Source: Clostridia bacterium
GTDB taxonomy: Bacteria; Bacillota; Clostridia; Oscillospirales; Acutalibacteraceae
DNA: 63,605 nucleotides
Direction: 5' to 3'
Assembly (NCBI GenBank): GCA_017403065.1
Contig: JAFQOT010000009.1
Coordinates: 1 to 63,605, forward strand
The notes under the pieces are model-generated. The model made no database searches, was not told the DNA's origin, and was given only the letters and a program-made list of their open reading frames with translations. Position numbers and translations under genes: made by a program. Below are positions 7,245 to 19,567 of this stretch, one piece after another (positions within the stretch are counted from its first letter, which is position 1; each line of letters starts with the position of its first letter).

Positions 7245-9635
7245 TTATTTTCTAAGCTCGGCACCTATTGATTGAAGCTTTTTAATGATTTTATTATTTA
7301 CTTCCTCAATTTGAGTATCGGTTAAGGTGCTGTCAGCCGAACGAAGCCACACACTGTATGCCACGCTCTTTTTACCCTGTGGAATTTGAGCGCCCTGATA
7401 TACGTCGAAAAGCTCAATTTTTTCCAACAGTCTGCCTGCGCCTGAGGATATTGCTCTTTCTATATTTCCAACAGGTAAATCGGCATCTACAAGCATAGCA
7501 AAATCTCTTTCAACTGCTGGGAATTTTGGTAATGGCTTATAGACAGTTTTACGCTTTTCAATATCTAATAATACGTCAAGCTTAATATCTGCAACATAAA
7601 CCTTTTCTTCAATTCCGTAATTAACGGCAACTGCGGGATGCACCTCACCGAAAACGCAAAATTCCTTGTTGTTTGCTTTAACAAGAGCCTGTCTTCCGGG
7701 ATGTAGATATGGCTCGTTACTTCTTTCATACTGTGTATGAGCGCCTAAAAGACTGCACATTGCCTCAATTATACCCTTAAGGGTAAAGAAATCCTCATCC
7801 TTACCGTAAATACCAATAGACATAGTTGGTAGCTCTAAGGGTTGCTCTGTCAACGGTAAAGCCTTTGGTACAAAGCGCTTGCTGATTTCAAAAAATCTAC
7901 CCTCTGAAATTTTCTTGTTTATATTTGTGGCAAGAACTGTGAGCATACTTGTTGTAAGCTGTGTACGCATTGTTGAATATTCGTCGCCTAAAGGATTGAT
8001 AATCTTGATTTCGTTACGTCTTTCATCATTTTCAGGTAACATCAATGTGTCAATCGCCTTTGAGCTTATAAATGAGTAGGTGGCTATTTCGTAGAGTCCC
8101 GCGCCTGTTAACAGCTTCTTTATCTTGTTGGTCTTAATTCTTTCAGGAAGCAGTTTTCCACGGTTTACGGTACCTCTCATTTTAGTTCCTACAATATGGT
8201 CATAACCGTAAATTCTCATAATCTCTTCGGCAAGGTCTGCCCTACCCTCAATATCATCGCGTATAGATGGCACACGACAGGTAATTTCTTTACCGTTTAT
8301 TGTGGTAGGAAGTCCTAAAGCGTTTAATATCTCAACGATTTTTTCGTCGCTCACTTCAACACCGATAAGCTCCATTATCTTATCGGTAGTAACAGTTATA
8401 ATTTTATCCTCAGGCAGACCCTGATTACAGTCGATAACACCCTCGATAATATCACCCGCATCAAGAGCGCTAATCAAATTTAAAGCACGGTTTGCGGCAT
8501 ATTCAACATTCAATATATCTACACCACGTTCATAACGTCCGCTGGCTTCAGTTCTGATACCTAAAGCGCGTCCTGTATGGCGTATATTATCTCTGCGGAA
8601 TTTAGCAGACTCTAAGAAAAGGTCCTTTGTGTCAGCTTCAATTTCGCTTTCCTTACCGCCCATAATACCTGCCAAGCAAGATGGCTTCTCGCCGTCAGCA
8701 ATAACAAGCATATCTTCGGTTAAGTTATAATCCTTGCCGTCAAGAGTAGTAATACTTTCTCCTTGGCGCGCATTTCTTACAATGATTTTTTTATCTGCCA
8801 AATCGTTATAGTTGAAAGCGTGCATTGGCTGACCTGTTTCAAGCATAACAAAGTTTGTAATATCAACAATATTGTTAATCGGGCGCATACCTGAAGCTAT
8901 TAAGGCCTTTTGCATCCACACAGGTGATTCCTTTATTCTTAAATTCTTAACCACTCTGCCTATATAACGAGGACATAAATCATAGTTTTTAACCTCTACG
9001 CTTATATAATCCTTAATATCCCCGCCTACTGTTTTATAATCTGTTTCAGGCATTTTAAACTGGGTACCCAAAACCACGCTGATTTCCTTTGCAACACCTA
9101 TAAAACAGTTGCAATCAGGACGGTTTGCAGTGATTTTAAAGTCGATAATATAATCATCCAGACCTAATACCTCACGCATATCTGTACCAACAGGGTGAGT
9201 GTTCTTTAAAATCAAAATTCCGTTTACAGAAGCGCCTTCATATTCAGCCTCTGTCAGACATAATTCCTCACCCGAACAAAGCATACCGTTAGACTCTACT
9301 CCGCGAAGCTTACCGCTTACAATATGGGCGCCGCAAGGAAGATAGCTGTCGTTAAGGGCTGCGGGAACTAAGTCCCCTTCCTTAATATTTTGAGCGCCTG
9401 TTACGATTTGAACAAGCTCTTTTTCGCCAATATTCATCTGGCAAATTTGTAAATGGTCGCTGTTTTCGTGAGGCTTGATTTCCTCGATTTTTGCAACAAC
9501 AACATTTACAAGATTATCACCCTGTTTTTCAATGCTTTCAACCTCAAAGCCTGCCATTACCATACGGTCGCAAAGCTCTTCAACAGGAACATTTATATCA
9601 ACATAATATTTTAACGCGTTAAGTGAAATTTTCAT
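7245..9635 (-). CDS. pheT: Phenylalanine-tRNA ligase beta subunit
   Basis: A 796-residue protein, the normal length for bacterial PheT. It begins MKISLNALKYYVDINVPVEEL. The tRNA-binding OB fold (residues 40-150) includes GDLVPAALNDSYLP and SNGMLCSGEEL. The B3/4 editing domain follows (about 210-390, with ITNFVMLETGQPMHAFNYND). Next come the B5 domain (about 400-480) and the catalytic-like core. The C-terminal anticodon-binding FDX-ACB domain contains PKFPAVERDFAMLVD and the ending GKKSVAYSVWLRSADSTLTD. With PheS it forms the alpha2-beta2 enzyme that charges tRNA-Phe. It begins 23 bp after pheS and shares the upstream T-box. Confidence 0.97.
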   Translation of the reverse strand: MKISLNALKYYVDINVPVEELCDRMVMAGFEVESIEKQGDNLVNVVVAKIEEIKPHENSDHLQICQMNIGEKELVQIVTGAQNIKEGDLVPAALNDSYLPCGAHIVSGKLRGVESNGMLCSGEELCLTEAEYEGASVNGILILKNTHPVGTDMREVLGLDDYIIDFKITANRPDCNCFIGVAKEISVVLGTQFKMPETDYKTVGGDIKDYISVEVKNYDLCPRYIGRVVKNLRIKESPVWMQKALIASGMRPINNIVDITNFVMLETGQPMHAFNYNDLADKKIIVRNARQGESITTLDGKDYNLTEDMLVIADGEKPSCLAGIMGGKESEIEADTKDLFLESAKFRRDNIRHTGRALGIRTEASGRYERGVDILNVEYAANRALNLISALDAGDIIEGVIDCNQGLPEDKIITVTTDKIMELIGVEVSDEKIVEILNALGLPTTINGKEITCRVPSIRDDIEGRADLAEEIMRIYGYDHIVGTKMRGTVNRGKLLPERIKTNKIKKLLTGAGLYEIATYSFISSKAIDTLMLPENDERRNEIKIINPLGDEYSTMRTQLTTSMLTVLATNINKKISEGRFFEISKRFVPKALPLTEQPLELPTMSIGIYGKDEDFFTLKGIIEAMCSLLGAHTQYERSNEPYLHPGRQALVKANNKEFCVFGEVHPAVAVNYGIEEKVYVADIKLDVLLDIEKRKTVYKPLPKFPAVERDFAMLVDADLPVGNIERAISSGAGRLLEKIELFDVYQGAQIPQGKKSVAYSVWLRSADSTLTDTQIEEVNNKIIKKLQSIGAELRK

Positions 9636-9658
9636 TTTAGCTTTTCTCCATTCCTGTT

Positions 9659-10678
9659 TTAAAATTGGTCTAAGAAACGCTTATCGTTCTCAAACAAAAG
9701 ACGTATATCACTGATTTTATAACGGGTGGTGGTCAGTCGGTCAAGACCTATGCCGAAAGCAAAGCCTGAATATTCTTCAGGGTCTATACCGCAGCTTCTA
9801 AGCACGTTTGGATGTACCATACCTGCTCCTAAAATTTCAATCCAACCGCTTCCCTTGCAAACACGGCAGCCCTTACCTGCACATTCAGAACAGGTTACGT
9901 CTACCTCAACCGATGGCTCGGTAAAAGGGAAAAATGAGGGACGGAATTTAACCTTAGTATCCTTTCCGTAAATCTCGTGGGCAAATTGCTCCAACACACC
10001 CTTAAGGTCGCACATTGTGACGCCCTTATCCACAACCAAGCCTTCAATCTGATGGAATACAGGTGAGTGTGTAGCGTCAACCTCGTCAGCACGGAAAACA
10101 CGTCCAGGACAAATAACGCGAATAGGTGGCTTTAGATTTTCCATAGTTCTGATTTGGGCAGCAGATGTCTGTGTTCTTAAAAGAATGTTATCTGCTAAAT
10201 AAAATGTATCCTGCATATCGCGAGCCGGATGGTCTGCAGGCACATTCAAGCACTCAAAATTATAGTAATCGGTTTCAACCTCAGGACCGTCAACCACGTC
10301 AAACCCCATAGACTGAAAAATATTTATCATATCATCAAGCACAGTATTTAACGGATGAAGCTTGCCCACTTTTAATTCCTTTGCAGGCATTGTAATATCA
10401 ATAGTTTCTGCCTTTAATTTTTCATCTCTGGCAGCCTGCTTTAAAATCTCTTTTTTGTCAGTAATAAGCGCCTCAAGCTCCTGTTTTGCCTGGTTTACCA
10501 ACTGACCCATAATTGGTCTTTCTTCTGGTGATAAACCACCCATTTGCTTTAGTATAGCGGTTAATTCACCCTTTTTACCTAAATATTTAACCCTTACTTC
10601 TTCGATTTGGGCTTCATTTTCGCAAGCCTCTACTGCTGTTTTAGCAGCGGCACTGATAGAAATCAGCTGTTCTTTCAT
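9659..10678 (-). CDS. pheS: Phenylalanine-tRNA ligase alpha subunit
   Basis: A 339-residue protein. I chose the ATG at 10678 (MKEQLISISAAA), preceded by GGAGGAGAAAAA; the open frame extends further only because the leader lacks stops. The N-terminal coiled-coil tRNA-binding region (1-100) is followed by the class II core. Motif 1 surrounds HPLNTVLDDMINIFQSMGF. Motif 2 is seen in LLRTQTSAAQIRTM and VFRADEVDATHSPVFHQIEG. Motif 3 is GFAFGIGLDRL near the C terminus. A CxxC-CxxC cluster (CSECAGKGCRVCKG) suggests a zinc site found in many Firmicutes PheS. It is regulated by the T-box immediately upstream. Confidence 0.97.
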   Translation of the reverse strand: MKEQLISISAAAKTAVEACENEAQIEEVRVKYLGKKGELTAILKQMGGLSPEERPIMGQLVNQAKQELEALITDKKEILKQAARDEKLKAETIDITMPAKELKVGKLHPLNTVLDDMINIFQSMGFDVVDGPEVETDYYNFECLNVPADHPARDMQDTFYLADNILLRTQTSAAQIRTMENLKPPIRVICPGRVFRADEVDATHSPVFHQIEGLVVDKGVTMCDLKGVLEQFAHEIYGKDTKVKFRPSFFPFTEPSVEVDVTCSECAGKGCRVCKGSGWIEILGAGMVHPNVLRSCGIDPEEYSGFAFGIGLDRLTTTRYKISDIRLLFENDKRFLDQF

Positions 10679-10694
10679 TTTTTCTCCTCCAAAT

Positions 10695-10940
10695 AAAAAA
10701 TAAGCCCCGTCCTGTGATGAAATCACAACAGGACGAAGCATAAAATTCTCCGCGGTACCACCCGTTTTTTTGGCTCGTAAAGAGCAAACACTCTCGCGGC
10801 TTGTAACGGAGCCTTACCGTTATCGCTTACTCTCATAGATAATTTAGGCGATACTGCTCAAAAGTGAACTTGGGCAAAAACATTTCTTATATCTGCTTAC
10901 AGCCACGGCAGATACTCTCTTTAAGACGACTTTTGCTTAC
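10695..10940 (-). promoter_or_regulatory. T-box riboswitch (Phe) upstream of pheST
   Basis: The conserved T-box sequence GGGTGGTACCGCGG lies at 10763-10750 on the minus strand, followed by a terminator hairpin (CGTCCTGT...ACAGGACG, 10735-10708) and a T-rich run ending near 10695. Stem I closes with CAAAAGT (10935-10929) against ACTTTTG (10865-10859 region). A GAGAGTA loop-E-like element sits on its 5' side. The codon TTC at 10868-10866, followed by A, sits just inside the stem on the 3' side and reads as a phenylalanine specifier. Uncharged tRNA-Phe would stabilise the antiterminator and allow pheST transcription. Confidence 0.9.
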
Positions 10941-11030
10941 TTTTCTTTATCATAGCATTTATACCTAACCATATTAACACTTTCTTTTAAAAAATGCAAG
11001 TATTTTTCTAATTATTCACATAAAATTTAA

Positions 11031-11058
11031 AGAGATGCCCTCTTAATAAGACATCTCT
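11031..11058 (-). terminator. Terminator of the secreted hypothetical gene
   Basis: AGAGATG (11031-11037) pairs with CATCTCT (11052-11058). A T-rich stretch follows on the minus strand. It lies 25 bp beyond the stop codon at 11083. Confidence 0.5.
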
Positions 11059-11082
11059 CTTAAAAATTTTATTTACTTTTTG

Positions 11083-11715
11083 TTAAATTGCCACCTGTGA
11101 GTCATCAATATTTGAATAAATAATACTGAAACCGAATGCAGAAGCCGAATTTTTTACAAAGAGACTTTCACAGTTGAAGGTCAAATCCTGCCCACCCATT
11201 GAAGAAACAGTAACTAAGGTATTAACAGTATAGCTACCGTCTTCGTTTAGATTGATAGAAGATATTTTATGACTGTAGATTTCATAACCTCGAGGTATAA
11301 TGTAAACATATCCCTCTTTTTTCGGCATATCAATATTTATGTCAGAAAAATCATCAATTTCAATGCCGTACATATTGTAAACATATTCTGCTACAATGTT
11401 TTCATCAATAAAAGAATCATCCTGCGAATCGCGCTTATCTAAAAGAGCAATTATTGAATTATTTACAATTTCATCAACCGAATGAAAAGAATCGTTGTAA
11501 ACAAAATTGTGGTTTAACATATTAAGAAAACGGGCTTGTAAAACCTTATTTTCCTCAAAATCAGAACTGTTATTAGCAATAGTTATAACCTTATTATCTT
11601 TGCTCGCTTCTGACTTCGCTTTTTCAATAATTATAGGAGACGATAAAAAAACAGCGAGAGAAGCTATAGCGCCAACAACCGAAAGTGCTAACACAGAAAG
11701 TAATGTTTTTTTCAT
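11083..11715 (-). CDS. Hypothetical secreted or membrane-anchored protein
   Basis: A 210-residue protein beginning with a signal or anchor segment (MKKTLLSVLALSVVGAIAS, then LAVFLSSPIII). The rest is hydrophilic and probably extracellular: an acidic helix-rich part (residues 50-130, with MLNHNFVYNDSFHSVDEIVN and YNMYGIEIDDFSDI) and a beta-rich C-terminal part (residues 130-210, YVYIIPRGYEIYSHKI, SYTVNTLVTVSSM). No lipobox or catalytic motif is visible and I do not recognise a family. It is monocistronic, with AGGCGAGAG before the ATG and its own terminator, and is divergent from the EF-G-like gene. Confidence 0.7.
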   Translation of the reverse strand: MKKTLLSVLALSVVGAIASLAVFLSSPIIIEKAKSEASKDNKVITIANNSSDFEENKVLQARFLNMLNHNFVYNDSFHSVDEIVNNSIIALLDKRDSQDDSFIDENIVAEYVYNMYGIEIDDFSDINIDMPKKEGYVYIIPRGYEIYSHKISSINLNEDGSYTVNTLVTVSSMGGQDLTFNCESLFVKNSASAFGFSIIYSNIDDSQVAI

Positions 11716-11930
11716 AGCTCTCGCCTCCTTTTGATTACTAATTCAGTATACACTATAACCTATAAAAATATCAGCAACAATTCAGTTACAAATAGTATCA
11801 TATTTGTAATTTTTACAGAGGTATTTTTCAATAAAAATTACAATTTGTTATTTTTTTAAAGCAATATTCGACAAATTGTACAATTTTATGACTTTTCAAT
11901 AAAATTTATTTATAAATTTAATATTTTTTG

Positions 11931-11959
11931 TTGTAATCGCCGAAACAAAGTGTTATAAT
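11931..11959 (+). promoter_or_regulatory. Promoter of the EF-G-like gene
   Basis: TTGTAA (11931-11936), a 17-bp spacer and a perfect TATAAT (11954-11959), 34 bp upstream of the TTG start. Confidence 0.6.
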
Positions 11960-11992
11960 CAATTTATAATGTAAGCATTGGAGTGTATTAAC

Positions 11993-14026
11993 TTGAAACA
12001 GTATTCAGAAAATTCTATTCAAAACATTGCCATATTAGGTCACGGTGGCTCTGGTAAGTCCACATTGGCTGACGCAATTTTATTTTACGGAAAGGCTATC
12101 GACCGTATAGGCAAGAGCGATGACGGAACTCTTGCTATGGATTTTGATTCAGAAGAGAAAAAGCGCAAAATTTCGGTTTCTACATCTGTTTATGCATTAG
12201 AAATTAACGATAAAAAGTTAAATATTATAGATGCTCCAGGTCTTTTTGACTTTGCAGGGGGTGTTACCGAGGCTTTAATAGCAGCCGACAATGCCATTAT
12301 CGCAATTTCAGGTAAATCAGGCTTAACCGTAGGCGCTAAACAATCCTTCGAAAAAGCCCGTGCATTAGGTAAAAGCGTTGCTATATTTATCGGTAAATTA
12401 AATTCTACCCATGCTCATTTTTACAGAGTTTTATCCGCTCTTGCAGGTAATTACGGTGCAGTTATTTGTCCTGTAATTGTTCCTTATATTGAAAATGATG
12501 AGGTTAAAAGCTACATAAACTTAATTGAAAACAGAGCCTATGCCTGCAACGGCTTAGAGGCCACAGAAATGCGTATGCCCGTAAGCGAAGAGCTTGACAA
12601 TATGCGCAGTATGCTTTTAGAAGCGGTTGCATCTACCGATGAAGAGCTTATGGAAAAATATTTTTCAGGCCAGGAATTTACTTCTGATGAAATTATCAAA
12701 GGATTAGCCACAGGAGTTAAAAGCGGTGATATATGCCCTGTTTATTGCGGTATTCAGCAAACAGGCGATGCCATACCAATGATGGTAGATAATCTTTTAC
12801 AAATTATGCCCTCTGCCGCAGACAGTAAGTATAAAAATGCAAACGGTGAGGATATTGAATTTAATTCCGACGGTAGCACAGCAATTACTATATTTAAAAC
12901 TATTGCCGACCCATTTGTTGGAAAACTTTCATACTTTAAGGTGCTTTCAGGTAAAATAAAGAACGATACCAAGCTTATAAACAACCGCACAGGCAACGAA
13001 GAAAGAATTTCTAAAATTATGTGGCTAAAGGGTGCAAAGCAGGAGGATGCAGATCTGATTTGCGCGGGTGATATTGGCGCTGTAGCCAAGCTTGGAAATG
13101 TTCTCACAGGCGATACCCTGTCTATTAAAGGCGATATTGCCATCGCTAAGGCCGACTTCCCTGCTCCTATCCTGTCTGTTGCAGTGTATCCAAAAGCAAA
13201 GGGTGATGAGGAGAAAATCACAGCCGCCTTTAATCGTATGATGGAGGAAGACCCCACCATCTTAGTTAAAACCAACCACGAAACCCACGAGCAAATACTA
13301 TCTGCTTTGGGTGAACAGCATATTGACGTTATAATTTCAAGACTGAAAACAAAGTTTGCAGCCGAGGTTGAACTAAAGCAGCCTAAGGTTGCCTACCGTG
13401 AAACTATCAAGAAAACCGTTAAGGTTCAAGGCAGACACAAAAAACAATCAGGCGGTCACGGTCAGTTTGGTGATGTTTGGATTAAGTTTGAGCCTTGTGA
13501 CAGCGAGGAATTAGTATTTGTAGAAGAAGTATTTGGCGGCGCCGTACCTAAGAACTTCTTCCCCGCCGTTGAAAAAGGACTTCGTGAATGTACTGCCAAG
13601 GGTGTGCTTGCAGGTTTCCCGCTTGTTGGTGTTAAGGCTACATTATACGACGGCTCATATCACCCTGTAGATTCATCTGAAATGTCCTTTAAAATGGCTG
13701 CTGCTGCGGCATATAAAGAGGGTATTCCCCAGACTGCTCCTGTTTTGTTAGAGCCTATTGGTACATTAAAGGTATTAGTTCCCGACGAAATGTTAGGTGA
13801 TGTTATCGGAGATATTAACAAGCGTCGCGGACGTATTATCGGTATGAATCCTGCAGAAAATAAAGTACAGGAAATTATTGGTGAAGTACCCTTAGCAGAA
13901 ATGTCTGATTTTTCCACAGCTATGCGCTCTATCACACAAGGTACTGCAACCTTTACACTTGAAATTGCGCGATACGAGGAAGTTCCTCAGATGATAGCTC
14001 AAAAAATAATTGATGCAAATAAATAA
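11993..14026 (+). CDS. Elongation factor G paralogue (EF-G-like GTPase)
   Basis: I place the start at the TTG at 11993 (MKQYSENSIQNIAILGHGG), 8-9 nt after GGAGT; the upstream TTG at 11978 overlaps that ribosome-binding site. The 677-residue protein has the full EF-G order: G domain (1-265), domain II, domain III (ILSVAVYPKAKGDEEKITAAF), domain IV (GGHGQFGDVWIKFEP, GGAVPKNFFPAVEKG) and domain V (EPIGTLKVLVPDEMLGDVIGD). The P-loop is GHGGSGKS and G3 is DAPGLFDF. The G4 motif, normally NKxD, reads GKLN, and G2 is KRKISVSTS, so GTP recognition may be altered. It resembles the second EF-G found in many Clostridia, whose role is unsettled (ribosome recycling, stress or rescue). It is monocistronic. 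Confidence 0.85.
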   Translation: MKQYSENSIQNIAILGHGGSGKSTLADAILFYGKAIDRIGKSDDGTLAMDFDSEEKKRKISVSTSVYALEINDKKLNIIDAPGLFDFAGGVTEALIAADNAIIAISGKSGLTVGAKQSFEKARALGKSVAIFIGKLNSTHAHFYRVLSALAGNYGAVICPVIVPYIENDEVKSYINLIENRAYACNGLEATEMRMPVSEELDNMRSMLLEAVASTDEELMEKYFSGQEFTSDEIIKGLATGVKSGDICPVYCGIQQTGDAIPMMVDNLLQIMPSAADSKYKNANGEDIEFNSDGSTAITIFKTIADPFVGKLSYFKVLSGKIKNDTKLINNRTGNEERISKIMWLKGAKQEDADLICAGDIGAVAKLGNVLTGDTLSIKGDIAIAKADFPAPILSVAVYPKAKGDEEKITAAFNRMMEEDPTILVKTNHETHEQILSALGEQHIDVIISRLKTKFAAEVELKQPKVAYRETIKKTVKVQGRHKKQSGGHGQFGDVWIKFEPCDSEELVFVEEVFGGAVPKNFFPAVEKGLRECTAKGVLAGFPLVGVKATLYDGSYHPVDSSEMSFKMAAAAAYKEGIPQTAPVLLEPIGTLKVLVPDEMLGDVIGDINKRRGRIIGMNPAENKVQEIIGEVPLAEMSDFSTAMRSITQGTATFTLEIARYEEVPQMIAQKIIDANK

Positions 14027-14031
14027 TATAC

Positions 14032-14065
14032 AAAAGGCGTTCTCTTTAAAAAGAGAACGCCTTTT
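14032..14065. terminator. Bidirectional terminator between convergent genes
   Basis: A 15-bp perfect stem (14032-14046 with 14051-14065) with a 4-nt loop, A-tract on one side and T-tract on the other. It serves the EF-G-like gene and the GH2 gene. Confidence 0.85.
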
Positions 14066-14096
14066 AAGTTTGGCTAATTCAAACTAAATTTAATAG

Positions 14097-16955
<2,859 letters not shown>

Positions 16956-17004
16956 TTACAATTTTAAAAATACATTGTCAATAATAAGCTATTAAACTTT
17001 TCAG

Positions 17005-17036
17005 TAAAAAAGCCCAGCTCTAAAAGAAGCTGGGCT
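17005..17036 (-). terminator. Terminator of the APC permease gene
   Basis: AGCCCAGCT pairs with AGCTGGGCT (17011-17019 and 17028-17036). A T-run follows on the minus strand. Confidence 0.8.
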
Positions 17037-17072
17037 AAACCGTTTTTAATAAAAATATTTACTATATATTTA

Positions 17073-18464
17073 TTATTCTTTGTTCTTTAGAGGTTTTCTT
17101 AAAAGGAAACCGATAGCCATGATAACTACAAAAACTATGAAATAGAATAATACAGGGAATGAAAAGCTGCCATTAGCTTTTGCCTGAAGGTATGGGGTTA
17201 TACCGTGAGCATATATCGCAGCAAAAATCATAAATAAACAAGATAAAATTGCGGCAATAGGCAAAATAAAGCGTTTTACAACACCTAATGATTTTTCCTT
17301 CTTCATCCATACAACAAAAATTGGAATGTATAATGCATAAATTGTAATAATCGGTAACTCAGAGGAGTCAAAATTGAAATATCCAAACCAACCGTTTGTA
17401 AGGTTTGCGCCGTAGAAATAAATCAACCAAATACTGCAAACAAAGAGACCCCAAATAGAAGAGTTTGTTACCATGTTAGTAGATGGATCAACTTGATTGA
17501 ACATTTTTTGCTTTGGACCTTCCTGACGGGAAGCAATAGCATACATACCTCTAGTTGCTCCAACCATTAAGCCATTTAATGTTCCAAGACAGGAAACAAC
17601 GATACAGATGTTAAGTACTGTTCCGCCTATTGTACCAAAAATATTTTTAAATGCTGTAGTAGCGCCGTCTTTCATCAAAACCTCGTTAGAAGCACCACCG
17701 GCAACTCCTATGTAATAAAATACATATGCTACAACAACAATAAATGCGCCGATAATTAAAGCCAGAGGTAGATTTCTCTTGGCATTTTTAAGCTCTGCGT
17801 TAATAGAGGTAGCAACTATCCAGCCTTCATAAGCAAATACTGTAGCTACAATAGCAGCAAAAAGACCGCCGCCTGTTCCGCCTACTGCCTCGGTTACTAC
17901 ATTAGAAAAATTGTTTGTAAGAGTACCGTTAAACAGTCCTGCAAATGTACCTACAATAGCCATTAAGAAAATTGGAATAAGTTTTATAACTGTAGCACTT
18001 ACTTGGAATTTTCCGGCAAGCTTTGGAGAAATAGCATTCATTGTGTAGGATGCGATAAGGAAAAATCCTGCCAAAGCCATAACCTCTGGACCTACCATAC
18101 TCCAGCCAAAAATTACACCGAAATATCTTGCAGATACCCAAGCTAAAACAGATGTCATACCTGGATAATAAATATGTACTAAAAACCATGCTATATAATA
18201 TGCATAGCCTTTACCGCAGGTTGCCTCTGCATAGTCAACAACACCGCTGACCTTCTCATACTTAGTTGCCATAACTGCAAACTGGGTAGAACAAATTATC
18301 ATCAATAAACCTGTAATTACCCACGCAACAATTCCAAGGGGCATATTTCCCCCTGTAGCGCTCAAAACATTTTGCGCTTTAAAGAAAATACCTGAGCCTA
18401 TAACCGTACCAACAACCATACAAATAGCTGTGGGTAGGCCATATTTTTTAGTTAGTTTTTCCAT
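17073..18464 (-). CDS. APC-family amino acid permease
   Basis: A 463-residue protein with about twelve membrane segments. The ATG at 18464 (MEKLTKKYGLPTAICMVVG) follows GGAGGCATTT. TM1 contains the APC signature VGTVIGSGIFF, whose unwound glycine-rich stretch binds the substrate amine. TM6 is seen as VATVFAYEGWIVATSINAEL, where the aromatic position gates the site. The similarity pattern is that of the LAT/SteT group (exchangers of serine, threonine and neutral amino acids), but the substrate is not certain. It is monocistronic with its own terminator. Confidence 0.88.
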   Translation of the reverse strand: MEKLTKKYGLPTAICMVVGTVIGSGIFFKAQNVLSATGGNMPLGIVAWVITGLLMIICSTQFAVMATKYEKVSGVVDYAEATCGKGYAYYIAWFLVHIYYPGMTSVLAWVSARYFGVIFGWSMVGPEVMALAGFFLIASYTMNAISPKLAGKFQVSATVIKLIPIFLMAIVGTFAGLFNGTLTNNFSNVVTEAVGGTGGGLFAAIVATVFAYEGWIVATSINAELKNAKRNLPLALIIGAFIVVVAYVFYYIGVAGGASNEVLMKDGATTAFKNIFGTIGGTVLNICIVVSCLGTLNGLMVGATRGMYAIASRQEGPKQKMFNQVDPSTNMVTNSSIWGLFVCSIWLIYFYGANLTNGWFGYFNFDSSELPIITIYALYIPIFVVWMKKEKSLGVVKRFILPIAAILSCLFMIFAAIYAHGITPYLQAKANGSFSFPVLFYFIVFVVIMAIGFLLRKPLKNKE

Positions 18465-18632
18465 AAATGCCTCCAAAAAAAATTTTTTAAAAAACAACCA
18501 ATAATATCATACCATAAAATTGAATAATTTCAAGTTTTTTTTAAATTTGTAAAAAAAACGGAAGATTTGTCATAAAAAGTGACCCTAAAACTAACTTTTT
18601 ATAATCATAACTATTTAATATATTAAGATCGG

Positions 18633-19244
18633 TTATTCCTTGCTTATCACCTTTTTTTGCCAGGATTTTTTATGGCACTTTGGGCATTTCATATATCTTG
18701 TTGTGCTTATATGCATTGCCCAAAATACACTACTGTATTTAGGAATGTATTTATATCCGCATTTCTTGCATATATAATATCCTGCTTGCTGCTCAATTTT
18801 TAATGCAAAAGGTATGGCAACAAGCAGAGGAATAATACCAGCCAAAACAATGATGGTTTCCGTTTCTTCTACCAATGTCAATACAGATGCCAAGACTACC
18901 GCCACCAGCAGCGGAATCAAACATACAATTACCATAACAATTTCTATTGTCAGCAATCTTTTATCTGCCTGTTCTTTTTGTTTAATCATTTCAAGCAATT
19001 TGCTTTCTAATTCCTTGTTGTAATTTTCCATTGTAACTATCTCCCCACATAATAAATCATTTACACTGATTTTAAGAACAGCGCAAAGCTCAAGCATAAC
19101 AGCTGAATCGGGCATTGATTTTCCCCTTTCCCACTTTGATACTGCTCTGTCAGTTATTCCTAATTTTTCTGCCAACTGCATTTGAGTCAAGCCTGACTTT
19201 TTTCTGCGCTCGGCAATAAATTTCCCAATTTTTACTTGATTCAT
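18633..19244 (-). CDS. XRE-family regulator with membrane hairpin and zinc ribbon
   Basis: A 203-residue protein. Residues 5-60 are a Cro/C1-type helix-turn-helix (GKFIAERRKKSGLTQMQLAEKL, ITDRAVSKWERGKSMPDSA). A short coiled region follows (KELESKLLEMIKQKEQADKRL), then two hydrophobic segments (about 98-120 and 130-150). The C-terminal zinc-ribbon-like part has CKKCGYKY and CPKCHKK. Membrane-tethered XRE proteins of this shape are common in Clostridia; the ligand or signal is unknown. The ATG follows an AGGAG-like sequence. It lies alone, with a 323-bp gap upstream that contains one copy of the 90-bp repeat. Confidence 0.85.
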   Translation of the reverse strand: MNQVKIGKFIAERRKKSGLTQMQLAEKLGITDRAVSKWERGKSMPDSAVMLELCAVLKISVNDLLCGEIVTMENYNKELESKLLEMIKQKEQADKRLLTIEIVMVIVCLIPLLVAVVLASVLTLVEETETIIVLAGIIPLLVAIPFALKIEQQAGYYICKKCGYKYIPKYSSVFWAMHISTTRYMKCPKCHKKSWQKKVISKE

Positions 19245-19431
19245 AGGCTACTCCTTTCCCTTTCAGTATAAGTGAAAAGTAAATAAAAAAACACACACCA
19301 ACGGTTGAGTGGAGAGTTTCAACCATTAGTAGAGAAAAACTAAATACACTCTTTGTATTAAAAATTATATCATATATTTTTTAATACTGCAACTAAAGAG
19401 AATTTATGTATTATAACTGCCTTGCAAAATA

Positions 19432-19521
19432 CTTCTTCACTATTCACTATTACTTATTACTTGCCAAAATCGACTTAAAGAGAATAGTGAAAAGTGAAGA
19501 GTTAATAGTGAAAAAGTAAAA
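19432..19521. repeat. 90-bp direct repeat, copy 1
   Basis: This copy matches 20491-20580 at 89 of 90 positions (one A/G difference near the 3' end). Each copy has inverted halves built on TTCACTATT and AATAGTGAA, so it can fold into an imperfect hairpin. It lies in the 323-bp gap between the XRE membrane regulator and the SHOCT gene. The rest of that gap is AT-rich and shows no gene. Confidence 0.9.
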
Positions 19522-19551
19522 ATCCCCGCAACATACGTTACGAGGATTTTT
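19518..19551 (-). terminator. Terminator of the SHOCT gene
   Basis: On the minus strand AAAAATCCTCG pairs with CGGGGATTTTT (one G-U pair), ending in a T-run; 16 bp after the stop codon. Confidence 0.7.
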
Positions 19552-19567
19552 GGCTGTTCCGAACCAT

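Noticed and set aside
12754..13275. A 173-residue ORF antisense to the EF-G-like gene
   Set aside because: It is a shadow of a well-conserved gene and lacks its own ribosome-binding site. The same holds for the 160-residue frame at 46036-46518 opposite purD.
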